Assembly (NCBI GenBank): GCA_028697555.1
Contig: JAQVEX010000023.1
Span: forward strand, 1 to 39,590
Direction: 5' to 3'
DNA: 39,590 nucleotides
From: Lentimicrobiaceae bacterium
GTDB taxonomy: Bacteria; Bacteroidota; Bacteroidia; Bacteroidales; UBA4417
Of this stretch, positions 16,040 through 23,868 are shown in pieces. Position numbers and translations under genes: made by a program. Numbering within the stretch: position 1 is the first letter of the stretch; the number at the start of each line of letters is the position of its first letter. The notes beneath the pieces are model-generated. The model ran no database searches, was not told the DNA's origin, and was given only the letters and a program-made list of their open reading frames with translations.

Positions 16040-19000
16040 TTATTTTTTTATAAATCTAAGAGTTTGAAGAATTGTTTCGTTGTCGAGAAAAACTGCTACA
16101 TACAATCCTGCGTTAAGTTCTTTTATGCTTATTTCGCTGTTTATATTGCTTATTTCAACGGTTTTTACCTTTATTCCATTTGCATTATACAAGAGGCACT
16201 TTGTCGGTTTTTGACCTGTGTAAACGCCGTAAATTTTGAAACCATCGGTAACAGGGTTAGGATATATTTGAATATCGCTAACCAAATAATTTGCTTTATG
16301 TTTTCTGATAAACGAAGATTTTTGTTCGGAAATGTGAATACTTAAATTATCGACATCAGGATTTTGCGGCGTAACATATATTATATCCGAATAGGTTGTA
16401 GGATAATTAAGTATTTCGCATCTCAGGCGATAAGAGCCAAAAGGCAGATTGTTGAATTTAAAAGCACTATCGTTGCAATAGATATGCATAAAAATGTTTT
16501 GTCGGCTTGTATCCGTCAAGAAAATACTGATAGTTTGATTTTGTATTCCTGCGGCAAGACTAACATTTCCACTGATTTTGCCTTCGCCGTTTATCAAAAC
16601 CAAATCGGGTTTTCGGTATATCAAATCTACGTCGTAAAAATCAGCATTAAGGTAGATAACATCTGAGTCCGTCCACGAAATCCTATTGAAAAAGTAAGCA
16701 GGAAAAACGTTGTGGGCTTCGTTGTCGGTTTTGGCATATAATAAATATTCTCCTTCAAACAGATTTTCAAATTTGAACTGTTTTTTCGAATAGTTGAAGA
16801 TTTTGCTCCTAACCTTTTCGTATCTGTTGTTTTGCAGGCAGTATACGTCTAACGAAATAGTTTTATTGTAAATATTGTTGGCGTCGATTGTGCCGCTGAT
16901 AGAGAATATCGGTCTGAGTGAAACTCTGACATCGGCTGATACTGTATCGCAAGCTGTTACAAGATAGCAATTCAAAATTGTGTATCCATTTGCTGCATCG
17001 GCGGTTCCGGGATTGTATGTTGCCTTTAATACATTTGGGTCGTCGAAATAGCCGTCACCAGAAGTTGTCCACGTTACCGATACATAATTGGAAGCATTTA
17101 CCGATTGCATTACAAATGGAACATTGCTGGATGCGACTGTATCGGTAGGAATGTATATTTGTGCCGACGGATATAATGTTATTTTGAGTGTATCGGAATA
17201 CTTTATACCATTAAGATAGGTCGATAAATAAAGGTTTACTCTTTGCCTTTGTATATCTTCGTCACTGTAGAAATATTTCGGGTTGAGTATATTGGGATTG
17301 TCGAACGTGCCTGAACCGTCGGTATCCCAAGTAATATAATCGTTGCCGAAATTAAATGCCGAAGTTAAATGAAAATATCCTAAGTCGGCACATAGTATTG
17401 TATCTTTTCCGGCATACGGAAGCGGTGTTGGGAACAGGTAATAACTCTCGTAGCCTTTAAGTTGGTCAATGTTGCCTATGGCGCAAGTATCAACACAAGT
17501 AATGGCTATAGTATCTTGCGGACTTATACCTGTTAGATAAAATGTTGAGTCACTTGTTAATATCAGACTTTTTTCAAAGTCAATCAAGTCGTTATTTCCC
17601 CAATACAATTTATAATGGCTAAAATCTTTTGCCTTACTCTTTGTAAATGAAATTTTCATTTTATTGTCAATCCACTGCATGCTTGAGCTTAGCGGCGGTA
17701 ATATAGGTGCATTAGCAACTTCCGATGTATAAACCGGATTGTATTCAACTCTTCCTACGTCGGGATTATCTTGTTGGTCGTAGATTATAGAATCTATAGT
17801 TCTGTAATTGGTTGTATTCCAAAAATTGTATTTGGCGTAAAAGGTCTCATTACCGAAGTATAAAAACGAGCAGTGTTCGCCGTTATCGACAATATTGTTG
17901 TGCGTTATGGAATCGACCAAAATGTTTTCGTAAATGGTGAAAGATCCTATAGGTTGATTTTTGAAAAATGTATTATTTGACATACAATTTTTACTACCGA
18001 ATGTAGATTTTGTTTCAGTTTCGGCTGAAACTGCAAGGTAGTTGTAGTAAAAACTTGTATTAGTAATTTTATTATTATTGCTATTACCAACCAAAATTAG
18101 TCCTACGTTGGAATAGCTTATAATATTGTTTGAAACTGTATTGCTATTAGCTGCGTGGACAGTAATACCGACAATATTTTTAACAAAGTAATTATCCTTA
18201 ACTGTGCACGAATCGTGAAAAATACGCGTCGCTTGATGACAATTTAAAAATTTGTTGTTTGTCAACTTATGCGATGCTACTCCCGACATACCGTAGTTTC
18301 CTAAGCTAACTCCTTTATTGCATCCATTAAATATATTACTGTCGATGATTGTATTTTGCACAAAAGCGGGAAAGCTATTTATAAATATTCCAAAATCTTC
18401 GCAATTGTAAAACTTATTTTTCAGAATTTTATTATTCAGCGAATTGTTATCGCCAAAGATGAATAAGCCATAGGTACACTTACTTATTATTGAGTTGCTG
18501 ACGGTATTATTGTTAGACCCGAAAAACTGTATTCCGTACTTGCAATTTTTAATGTCAACGCTGTCTATTAGTAAAGAATCGGCGTTTACCATATGTAAAG
18601 CAGTACTTGCGTGCCCAATGCTTACGTTTTTTATTTTAGCGTTATTATTGCCTGAACTAAAATCAAGGATTATTCCTTTCCAAAAAGAATTGCTAAGAGT
18701 GTCTTTAGAATTAAATATGATAGGCTTGCTTGCAGTTCCTTCGGCAATAAAATTACCGTTGCATAGGAATTGTATTTGATATTCAAATTGTATAACCACT
18801 CCGGGCTGAATTGTTAATGTTACTCCATTATTGACGGTAATATTTTCATTTGCCAAATACGGACTTTCGCTTAGTGTAAGTTCTTTATCCTGACTAATAA
18901 TACCGCCTATCACAGTTTGAGCAATAGCAGTGCACGGATGCAGAAAAATCAACATCAGAAACACCCATATAATTTTTAATATATCGTTATATCTGTTCAT
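16040..19000 (-). CDS. T9SS-exported right-handed beta-helix protein with PKD-like domains
   Basis: This 986-residue protein has a signal peptide ending HPCTAIAQ. Residues about 30-420 are a parallel beta-helix (repeated N-x-I/F-x-x-C / N-N-T-I/V-x-x-N units, NosD/pectate-lyase shape). Then comes a fibronectin- or PKD-like stretch, including two related domains around AGKDTILC.../TWDTDGSGTFDNPNILNP and TWTTSGDGYFDDPNVLKA. Carboxypeptidase-regulatory-like segments follow. The C-terminus has IYPNPVTDGF and ends LQTLRFIKK, the type A T9SS sorting domain. It is therefore exported and surface-attached or released. A polysaccharide- or adhesion-related role is plausible but not shown. It starts 5 bases after the STN-barrel gene. 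Confidence 0.87.
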   Translation of the reverse strand: MNRYNDILKIIWVFLMLIFLHPCTAIAQTVIGGIISQDKELTLSESPYLANENITVNNGVTLTIQPGVVIQFEYQIQFLCNGNFIAEGTASKPIIFNSKDTLSNSFWKGIILDFSSGNNNAKIKNVSIGHASTALHMVNADSLLIDSVDIKNCKYGIQFFGSNNNTVSNSIISKCTYGLFIFGDNNSLNNKILKNKFYNCEDFGIFINSFPAFVQNTIIDSNIFNGCNKGVSLGNYGMSGVASHKLTNNKFLNCHQATRIFHDSCTVKDNYFVKNIVGITVHAANSNTVSNNIISYSNVGLILVGNSNNNKITNTSFYYNYLAVSAETETKSTFGSKNCMSNNTFFKNQPIGSFTIYENILVDSITHNNIVDNGEHCSFLYFGNETFYAKYNFWNTTNYRTIDSIIYDQQDNPDVGRVEYNPVYTSEVANAPILPPLSSSMQWIDNKMKISFTKSKAKDFSHYKLYWGNNDLIDFEKSLILTSDSTFYLTGISPQDTIAITCVDTCAIGNIDQLKGYESYYLFPTPLPYAGKDTILCADLGYFHLTSAFNFGNDYITWDTDGSGTFDNPNILNPKYFYSDEDIQRQRVNLYLSTYLNGIKYSDTLKITLYPSAQIYIPTDTVASSNVPFVMQSVNASNYVSVTWTTSGDGYFDDPNVLKATYNPGTADAANGYTILNCYLVTACDTVSADVRVSLRPIFSISGTIDANNIYNKTISLDVYCLQNNRYEKVRSKIFNYSKKQFKFENLFEGEYLLYAKTDNEAHNVFPAYFFNRISWTDSDVIYLNADFYDVDLIYRKPDLVLINGEGKISGNVSLAAGIQNQTISIFLTDTSRQNIFMHIYCNDSAFKFNNLPFGSYRLRCEILNYPTTYSDIIYVTPQNPDVDNLSIHISEQKSSFIRKHKANYLVSDIQIYPNPVTDGFKIYGVYTGQKPTKCLLYNANGIKVKTVEISNINSEISIKELNAGLYVAVFLDNETILQTLRFIKK

Positions 19001-19005
19001 AGATA

Positions 19006-20283
19006 CTAGAACTTATAGCGAATTCCTAATTTGAAACTAAGCATATATTTTTGCCTGTAAAATTTTATGTCTTTGTAAGTTTCGGTAAAATTAAACAAGG
19101 TGTTTATTTCCTGATAAAGAATAACTTTGCTGTTCAATGCTTCTCTAAAGCCTACACCAGCCAATGCATACACTTGTAACTTGTTTAAGTTGTTTATGCT
19201 TATCCGATGGGGGACAAACTTTTCGTTTTGATAAAGCAAGTGGTAAGCATCGGTTTTTATAGGTATTCTGATGCCGGCACCAGCAATTATGTAGCTGTTC
19301 CACGTATCGCGGGTTATTATGTTGTAAGCTAAACTTGCCGACAAATTAACAAATCTGTACTTGTTGATTAAATTGTGGGTTTCTATCTTGCTATCTAAAG
19401 GAATCCATGTAGAATCGGTGATGTAAAACCATGTGGTATCATTTTGAGTTATAGAGTAATAAGTTTCTAAGGTATCAACATCATAAAACCCGCCAAATGA
19501 ATTATCGAAGGTGTATTTATATTTCTCAAAAAGATTGACAACAGATGCTTGCAACGTAAGTTGCGATTTGTACGAATTGTATCCTGCACTTATACCAAAC
19601 TCTGCGGCTAAAGTGCTACCTATTGATTTTTCATACTGCTCATTAATTTCGGGAGTTGAGTTAAATGTTTTAAAATCAAGTGGCTGAAATGATGTGTAAA
19701 AATCGCCGAAAAAGTATTTTTGATTTAGCATATTGATTCTACTATCAAAATAAACGGTATCGTTAATAATATTGCTGATTTTTATAGTATCGGTGCGTGA
19801 TATAATCTGCTGTACGGTTTCGTACTTAGTTATCTTAACGCTATCGGATCGATAAATATAAACAGTATCGGGTTTGTAAGGAACATTTACTCTATGAATT
19901 TTATCGGGTAATATGGTTTTTTCAATTTTGCTATTGTCGGGAGTTTTTTCTTCACTTTCGGAATAAAAAACTAACTGATTACCGATTACTTTAAACTGAA
20001 TAGATTTATCGGGAATAATTGCTCTGAGCACCATGCTTAAAGGCTGATTGATAAAATTAGCCGTAACGGTGTTAGCATCGTTGATAATATTAGGGTCGTA
20101 GGAAAATTTTATTTGGGTTTCTGTAGACAGTATGTGAAATACTTCGCTTATTTTGTGGTTTGAAAACTTAACGGTTACCTTCTTGTTAATATCGGGTCTT
20201 TGTGCGATAGAATTGTAACTAATCAGCACAAAAACAAGCACAAGGCAAGACACAACAATCCTATATTTTGCTTTACAAATCAT
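19006..20283 (-). CDS. Outer-membrane barrel protein with N-terminal STN signalling domain
   Basis: This 425-residue protein has a signal peptide (cleaved near SYNSIAQ). Residues about 32-110 form an STN (secretin/TonB short N-terminal) domain: VTVKFSNHKISEVFHILSTE, then IKFSYDPNII, then NQPLSMVLRAII and a closing FKVIGNQLVFY. A Thr/Asp/Ile-rich linker with repeated 'DTVYI/DTIKI' follows. The C-terminal half is beta-barrel-like strands (AAEFGISAGYN, FVNLSASLAYNII, YIIAGAGIRIPI, VYALAGVGFREAL) ending with LSFKLGIRYKF. There is no TonB plug or 22-strand barrel. The STN domain of FecA/SusC proteins contacts FecR, and FecR is the adjacent gene, so this is probably the outer-membrane partner in that signal relay. 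Confidence 0.8.
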   Translation of the reverse strand: MICKAKYRIVVSCLVLVFVLISYNSIAQRPDINKKVTVKFSNHKISEVFHILSTETQIKFSYDPNIINDANTVTANFINQPLSMVLRAIIPDKSIQFKVIGNQLVFYSESEEKTPDNSKIEKTILPDKIHRVNVPYKPDTVYIYRSDSVKITKYETVQQIISRTDTIKISNIINDTVYFDSRINMLNQKYFFGDFYTSFQPLDFKTFNSTPEINEQYEKSIGSTLAAEFGISAGYNSYKSQLTLQASVVNLFEKYKYTFDNSFGGFYDVDTLETYYSITQNDTTWFYITDSTWIPLDSKIETHNLINKYRFVNLSASLAYNIITRDTWNSYIIAGAGIRIPIKTDAYHLLYQNEKFVPHRISINNLNKLQVYALAGVGFREALNSKVILYQEINTLFNFTETYKDIKFYRQKYMLSFKLGIRYKF

Positions 20284-20303
20284 AAAAACTTTTCAAGTAA
20301 TTA

Positions 20304-21338
20304 TTACTTTACCTGATAGCCTTTATCGTTTTTAACAAACTTAACGTTGTGTATCAATTCAATGGTTTGTAGCACTGTTTGTAGCGATTCGCAGTCGAAA
20401 TTGGCAGTAATTTGATAATCGTTAATTTTGCTGTTTTCGACTTCAAACGAAGTGTTGTAGCATTTGGATATAGCTTCAAAAACTTCATCAAGTGTGGAAG
20501 CGTTGAATATAAGTTTTTGTGTTTTCCACGAGATGTCGTTATAATCGAACTTAGCCGACAAGTCGAATGTTTTATTAACCTTGTCGTAAATAAGTTTCTG
20601 ACCTTTCGAAAGCATAATATTGTCGCCAACACCGGTTTCGTTATTTTTATCAACTACATAACAAAGAACTTTTCCCGAATGAACACTAACCTTTGTTTCA
20701 TTTGGCGATGTGTCGTCAATATTGAATGATGTACCCATTACTTTAACTCTCAAATCGCCAACGCAAACGATAAATGATCTATTAGGTTCCGAAGCAATAT
20801 CAAAAAAAGCTTCACCCCAAAGATACACTTCTCTTGATTTCTTGGAGAAAGTTTCGGGAAAATTTATTTCGGAATTATTATTTAAGGTTGCTGTAGAGCC
20901 GTCTGAGAGCGTGATTGGCTCAATTTGCGAAGTGTTTTGAGTATATGTAAGCAATTCGGGCTGTTTTTCTTTTTGTAAGAAAAATAGTCCCAAACCTATA
21001 ATTAAGGTTGCTGCTATACCAACAGCGTAACGTATTATTGCCCTGCTGTAACGGGGTCTGAAAGTTATTTCAGGACTAATTGGAGTAGCAACTTCGGTTG
21101 AATCTTCAAAAATTTTGTTAGAGACGCTTTGCCATGCCTTGTTTGTATTAACAGCAGTATTAAAAATGGGAGTTTCTCCAATTTCCCAAACTTTATTAAG
21201 TTGAGAGTACAGTTCTTGGTACTCGGTGTTGTTTTCTATAAGCAAAGAAATATCGTTAGCCTCGCGGCTATCGCAGTTTCCACTGATATATTTTACTATA
21301 TCGTTGTACACTTTTTTATTTATTTTTTTTCTTTGCAT
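20304..21338 (-). CDS. FecR-family anti-sigma factor / sigma regulator
   Basis: This 344-residue protein has a short cytoplasmic N-terminal region, one transmembrane helix at about 100-121 (AIIRYAVGIAATLIIGLGLF), and a periplasmic FecR domain (ITLSDGSTATLNNNSEINFP, then YLWGEAFFDIASEPNRSFIV and VMGTSFNID). The C-terminal STN-like domain (DUF4974 type) includes FNASTLDEVFEAISKCYN. Such proteins hold or activate an ECF sigma factor in response to an outer-membrane signal. I start at the ATG at 21338 (MQRKKINKK) rather than a GTG 11 codons upstream. It lies between the sigma factor gene and the STN-barrel gene (20 bases to the latter). Confidence 0.92.
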   Translation of the reverse strand: MQRKKINKKVYNDIVKYISGNCDSREANDISLLIENNTEYQELYSQLNKVWEIGETPIFNTAVNTNKAWQSVSNKIFEDSTEVATPISPEITFRPRYSRAIIRYAVGIAATLIIGLGLFFLQKEKQPELLTYTQNTSQIEPITLSDGSTATLNNNSEINFPETFSKKSREVYLWGEAFFDIASEPNRSFIVCVGDLRVKVMGTSFNIDDTSPNETKVSVHSGKVLCYVVDKNNETGVGDNIMLSKGQKLIYDKVNKTFDLSAKFDYNDISWKTQKLIFNASTLDEVFEAISKCYNTSFEVENSKINDYQITANFDCESLQTVLQTIELIHNVKFVKNDKGYQVK

Positions 21339-21417
21339 TATAAATAATAACCCCTTCTGATTATAAGACACTTAATTATGCTTTTACCCCTACACAAATT
21401 CAAAATTTTTTTAATTT

Positions 21418-21960
21418 TTATTCTAAAAAATCTTGCAAATATTCTTTCAGAAACTTGAAAGCCCTTGTCATTTGGGACTCTACAGTCTTCTGACTGATAT
21501 TTAATTCTTTTGCTATTTCACTATTTTTCAGTCCCGAAAATCTGCTCAAAGTAAAAATTTCTCTTCGTCTGTCCGGCATAAGTGCCAAAGCTTCGTTATA
21601 CTTCTCATTCAGCTCATTATCAACAATTGTTGCATTGATACCTGGACTTTCTTGAATTTCGTCGCCGGTAAATTCAATAATATTTCGTTCTACTTTAATA
21701 TTTCTGTGTCTATTCAAGCACATATTAGCTACAGACCTTGAAAAGTAAGCGTTTAACGAAGTTTTTATTGTAATTTTTTCTTTGTTTTCCCACAGCTTAC
21801 AAAAAAAGTCTTGAACAACTTCTTCCGATTCGGGTAAGTTTTTAACATAGCGTAAAGCTAACTGACAAAGCCGACCATAATAAAGATTAAATATTTGTTC
21901 AAATATTTCTTTATCGCCATTTTGCAATCCTTCAATATATTTTTTTTCTTGCTCTGTCAA
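21418..21960 (-). CDS. ECF RNA polymerase sigma factor (sigma-70 family)
   Basis: This 180-residue protein has sigma region 2 at about 20-90 (FEQIFNLYYGRLCQLALRYV, EEVVQDFFCKLWEN). Region 4 is at about 125-175, with a helix-turn-helix (SGLKNSEIAKELNISQKTVE) and RAFKFLKEYL. It directs RNA polymerase to target promoters, probably including the downstream cassette, under control of the adjacent FecR. The start codon is TTG at 21960 (MTEQEKKYIEGLQNGD); there is no in-frame ATG nearby and the length fits the family. The 79-base gap to fecR is larger than the other gaps in the cassette. Confidence 0.93.
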   Translation of the reverse strand: MTEQEKKYIEGLQNGDKEIFEQIFNLYYGRLCQLALRYVKNLPESEEVVQDFFCKLWENKEKITIKTSLNAYFSRSVANMCLNRHRNIKVERNIIEFTGDEIQESPGINATIVDNELNEKYNEALALMPDRRREIFTLSRFSGLKNSEIAKELNISQKTVESQMTRAFKFLKEYLQDFLE

Positions 21961-21982
21961 TTTTGTAAAGTATTTTAGGATA

Positions 21983-21990
21983 CAAAACTA
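21983..21990 (-). promoter_or_regulatory. Bacteroidota -7-like box for the ECF sigma gene
   Basis: Reads TAGTTTTG on the minus strand, 22 bases before the TTG start. No -33 TTG is seen. Confidence 0.35.
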
Positions 21991-22149
21991 ACTCTTTTTC
22001 AGTTTTAATATAAAGAGTAACTTAACATTAGATAAAATAAAAATAATATTATTTTGAAAAATTGCATGTATCATTCAGATTAACAACAAGATACAAGGAT
22101 TTTAAAGAAGATATTAAAATAAATAAATGCAAATTTTATTGAAAAATAG

Positions 22150-22179
22150 TTGTTTATTAAAGAGAAATACTTACTTTTG
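22150..22179 (+). promoter_or_regulatory. Promoter for rplU-rpmA (-33 TTG, -7 TACTTTTG)
   Basis: TTG at 22150-22152 is separated by 19 bases from TACTTTTG at 22172-22179, followed by C. This is one of the two best two-part matches to the Bacteroidota consensus in the window. The ATG at 22228 lies 48 bases downstream. Confidence 0.72.
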
Positions 22180-22227
22180 CAATCCTTTTTGAAAAATAAA
22201 GAATAATAAACAACACAAATATAAATT

Positions 22228-22539
22228 ATGTACGCGATTATTGAAGTAGCAGGTCAGCAATTTAAGGTAAAGCAAGACCAAAAGATATATGTGCATCGTT
22301 TGGCTGCCGAAGTTGGCGACAAATTGGATATAGAAAAAGTTTTGTTGGTTGATAACGAAGGTAGTATTACCGTTGGCACTCCCACTGTTGACGGAGCAAA
22401 GGTATCGGCTAATGTTTTAGCTCATGTACGTGCTGACAAAATTAAAGTATTTAAGAAAAAAAGAAGGAAAGGTTATCAAAAAGAAACCGGACATCGTCAG
22501 GATTTGACACAAATAAAAATTGAATCTATTGTTTTATAA
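22228..22539 (+). CDS. rplU: Ribosomal protein bL21
   Basis: This 103-residue protein of the 50S subunit binds 23S rRNA domain I. The typical start MYAIIEVAGQQFKVKQDQKI is followed by KVLLVDNEGSITVGTPTVDG and a basic C-terminus with FKKKRRKGYQKETGHRQ and the final TQIKIESIVL. Length and order are standard. It is followed 18 bases later by rpmA, the usual partner in bacteria. The pair sits on the plus strand in a mostly minus-strand region. Confidence 0.98.
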   Translation: MYAIIEVAGQQFKVKQDQKIYVHRLAAEVGDKLDIEKVLLVDNEGSITVGTPTVDGAKVSANVLAHVRADKIKVFKKKRRKGYQKETGHRQDLTQIKIESIVL

Positions 22540-22557
22540 CCAAAAATATAAATAATT

Positions 22558-22812
22558 ATGGCACACAAGAAAGGAGTTGGTAGCTCAAGCAACGGACGCG
22601 AATCGCACAGCAAACGCTTAGGAATAAAAATTTACGGCGGGCAGTTTGCAAAAGCCGGTAATATTATAGTACGTCAGCGTGGAACCAAACACAATGCCGG
22701 CGAAAATGTTGGTATTGGTAAAGACCATACACTTTTTGCATTGGTAGACGGATTGGTTAAATTTACAAAAGGTAAAAACGACAAGTCGTACGTTTCTATC
22801 GTAAGCGAATAG
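22558..22812 (+). CDS. rpmA: Ribosomal protein bL27
   Basis: This 84-residue protein has the conserved start [20 protein letters not shown], followed by [20 protein letters not shown] and the [20 protein letters not shown] segment. The N-terminal tail of bL27 reaches the peptidyl transferase centre. There is no N-terminal extension of the kind cleaved by Prp in Firmicutes. It ends 27 bases before a terminator hairpin. Confidence 0.98.
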   Translation: MAHKKGVGSSSNGRESHSKRLGIKIYGGQFAKAGNIIVRQRGTKHNAGENVGIGKDHTLFALVDGLVKFTKGKNDKSYVSIVSE

Positions 22813-22839
22813 TAAACTACCATCTGAAAATTTAAAGAG

Positions 22840-22877
22840 TCTCTTGTCTTATTAGTTTAAGGCAGGAGATTTTTTTT
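22840..22877 (+). terminator. Terminator after rpmA
   Basis: TCTCTTGTCTTA at 22840-22851 pairs with TAAGGCAGGAGA at 22858-22869 (G-U pairs tolerated) and is followed by a T-run at 22870-22877. Confidence 0.8.
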
Positions 22878-23160
22878 GGTTGCTTCGCAACCGGTGAACG
22901 GTGATGGGTGATGAGTGAATGGTGTCCCGAAGTTTCGGGAGAGTCTGGAGTTATGAGTTCTGAGTTACGAGTAGCTTGCTGACTGAGCTGAGCAGACTTT
23001 GCTTAAGCTATGACGAGCAACGACAGAAAGTGAAGCGAAGCTGAATTAGCTATCATTTTGCTCAATTGCCGTGTCTTTAAAGGCACGGCAATTGAAGTAC
23101 TCAATACTCAGAACTCGGAACTAAAAACACCAATCACCGACCACCAGCCACCGACCACTT
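22878..23160. repeat. Composite nested inverted-repeat element made of heptamer arrays
   Basis: This gene-free stretch between rpmA and the cobO-like gene has a nested order. Outermost is a GGTTGC-TTC-GCAACC hairpin (22878-22892). Next is a GGTG-type array (22893-22924), then TCCCGAAGTTTCGGGA, then a GAGTTAT-GAGTTCT-GAGTTAC array (22948-22972), then about 90 bases of unique sequence. CAATTGCCGTG/CACGGCAATTG form an 11-bp perfect stem (23063-23094). The reverse-complement arrays follow: ACTCAAT-ACTCAGA-ACTCGGA (23097-23120) and CACCAAT-CACCGAC-CACCAGC-CACCGAC (23128-23158). The last array meets the stop codon of the next gene. Confidence 0.78.
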
Positions 23161-23680
23161 AGTGGTCGATTCCTTTACGCGACAAAACTCCATCGTTATA
23201 ATAATGTTTTACTTCGTTCATTTCGGTTATTAAGTCGGCGTACGGATAAAGTTCCTTTGGAGTGTACCTGCCGGTTAGTACAAGCTCAACGCTTGGCGGC
23301 TTGCTTGTCAATAAATAGCTTAGTTGCTGTTGGTCTATCAGTTTGTAATATAAGGCAATAAAAATTTCGTCTAAAATTACCATGTCGTATTTCTCGCTGC
23401 TAACTATATCCGTAACAGTTTTTAGACCATTTTGTGCTGCCAAAATATCTTCTTTTTCGGGAGTCTTGTTTATAAAACATTCGGTTCCGAATAAGTGAAC
23501 CTCAATATTTTCAATACTATTAAGCAAATCGAATTCGGAGTATTTCATGCCTTTTACAAATTGTGCAAAATACACTTTCATTCCAGCTCCTGCAGCTCTT
23601 ATTGCAAGTCCGATAGCGGCAGTGGTTTTGCCTTTGCCGTTACCTGTGTAGAAGTGGGTTTTTCCGATATCTGTTTTCAT
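23159..23680 (-). CDS. cobO: Corrinoid (cob(I)alamin) adenosyltransferase, CobO/BtuR type
   Basis: This 173-residue enzyme transfers the adenosyl group of ATP to reduced corrinoid to make adenosylcobalamin. The P-loop variant GNGKGKTTAAIGLAIRAAG is close to the N-terminus. FAQFVKG, the Walker-B-like MVILDEIFIAL and the ELVLTGRYTPKELYPYADLI segment identify the CobO/BtuR/CobP group. I start at the ATG at 23680 (MKTDIGKTHFYTGNGKG). The frame stays open to 23752, but those 24 residues are just the translated heptamer repeat. No other cobalamin genes are nearby, so salvage is likelier than synthesis. The stop codon abuts a GTGGTCG array. Confidence 0.92.
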   Translation of the reverse strand: MKTDIGKTHFYTGNGKGKTTAAIGLAIRAAGAGMKVYFAQFVKGMKYSEFDLLNSIENIEVHLFGTECFINKTPEKEDILAAQNGLKTVTDIVSSEKYDMVILDEIFIALYYKLIDQQQLSYLLTSKPPSVELVLTGRYTPKELYPYADLITEMNEVKHYYNDGVLSRKGIDH

Positions 23681-23686
23681 AATTAG

Positions 23687-23779
23687 TGAAGGGTGATGGG
23701 TGATGAGTGGTGGGTGCGAGTTGCGAGTTGCGGGTTGCGGGGCAGTTATCAATTAACAATTATCAATTAACAATGAGTA
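23687..23779. repeat. Three contiguous heptamer arrays (GGGTGAT, GCGAGTT/GCGGGTT and CAATTAN types)
   Basis: From 23691: GGGTGAT-GGGTGAT-GAGTGGT-GGGT, then GCGAGTT-GCGAGTT-GCGGGTT-GCGGGG (about 23716-23742), then TATCAATTAACAAT-TATCAATTAACAAT (two 14-bp units, about 23747-23774). It begins 6 bases upstream of the cobO ATG. Confidence 0.82.
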
Positions 23780-23833
23780 AATAATAATTTATAATTATAT
23801 CCTGAAGTTTTGGGCTAATTGACATTGTCAAAA

Positions 23834-23866
23834 CCACGCAACACGTACCACGTAACACGTACCACG
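23834..23866. repeat. Heptamer array, CACGTAN type
   Basis: Units CACGCAA-CACGTAC-CACGTAA-CACGTAC-CACG begin at 23835. The array ends 3 bases from the TAA stop of the minus-strand OmpA-family gene. A decayed CCTGAAGTTTTGGG palindrome lies at about 23801. Confidence 0.75.
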
Positions 23867-23868
23867 GT

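Noticed and set aside
22878..23160. Retron or structured non-coding RNA gene
   Set aside because: No reverse transcriptase nearby and the hairpins are explained by inverted heptamer arrays; kept only as a repeat.
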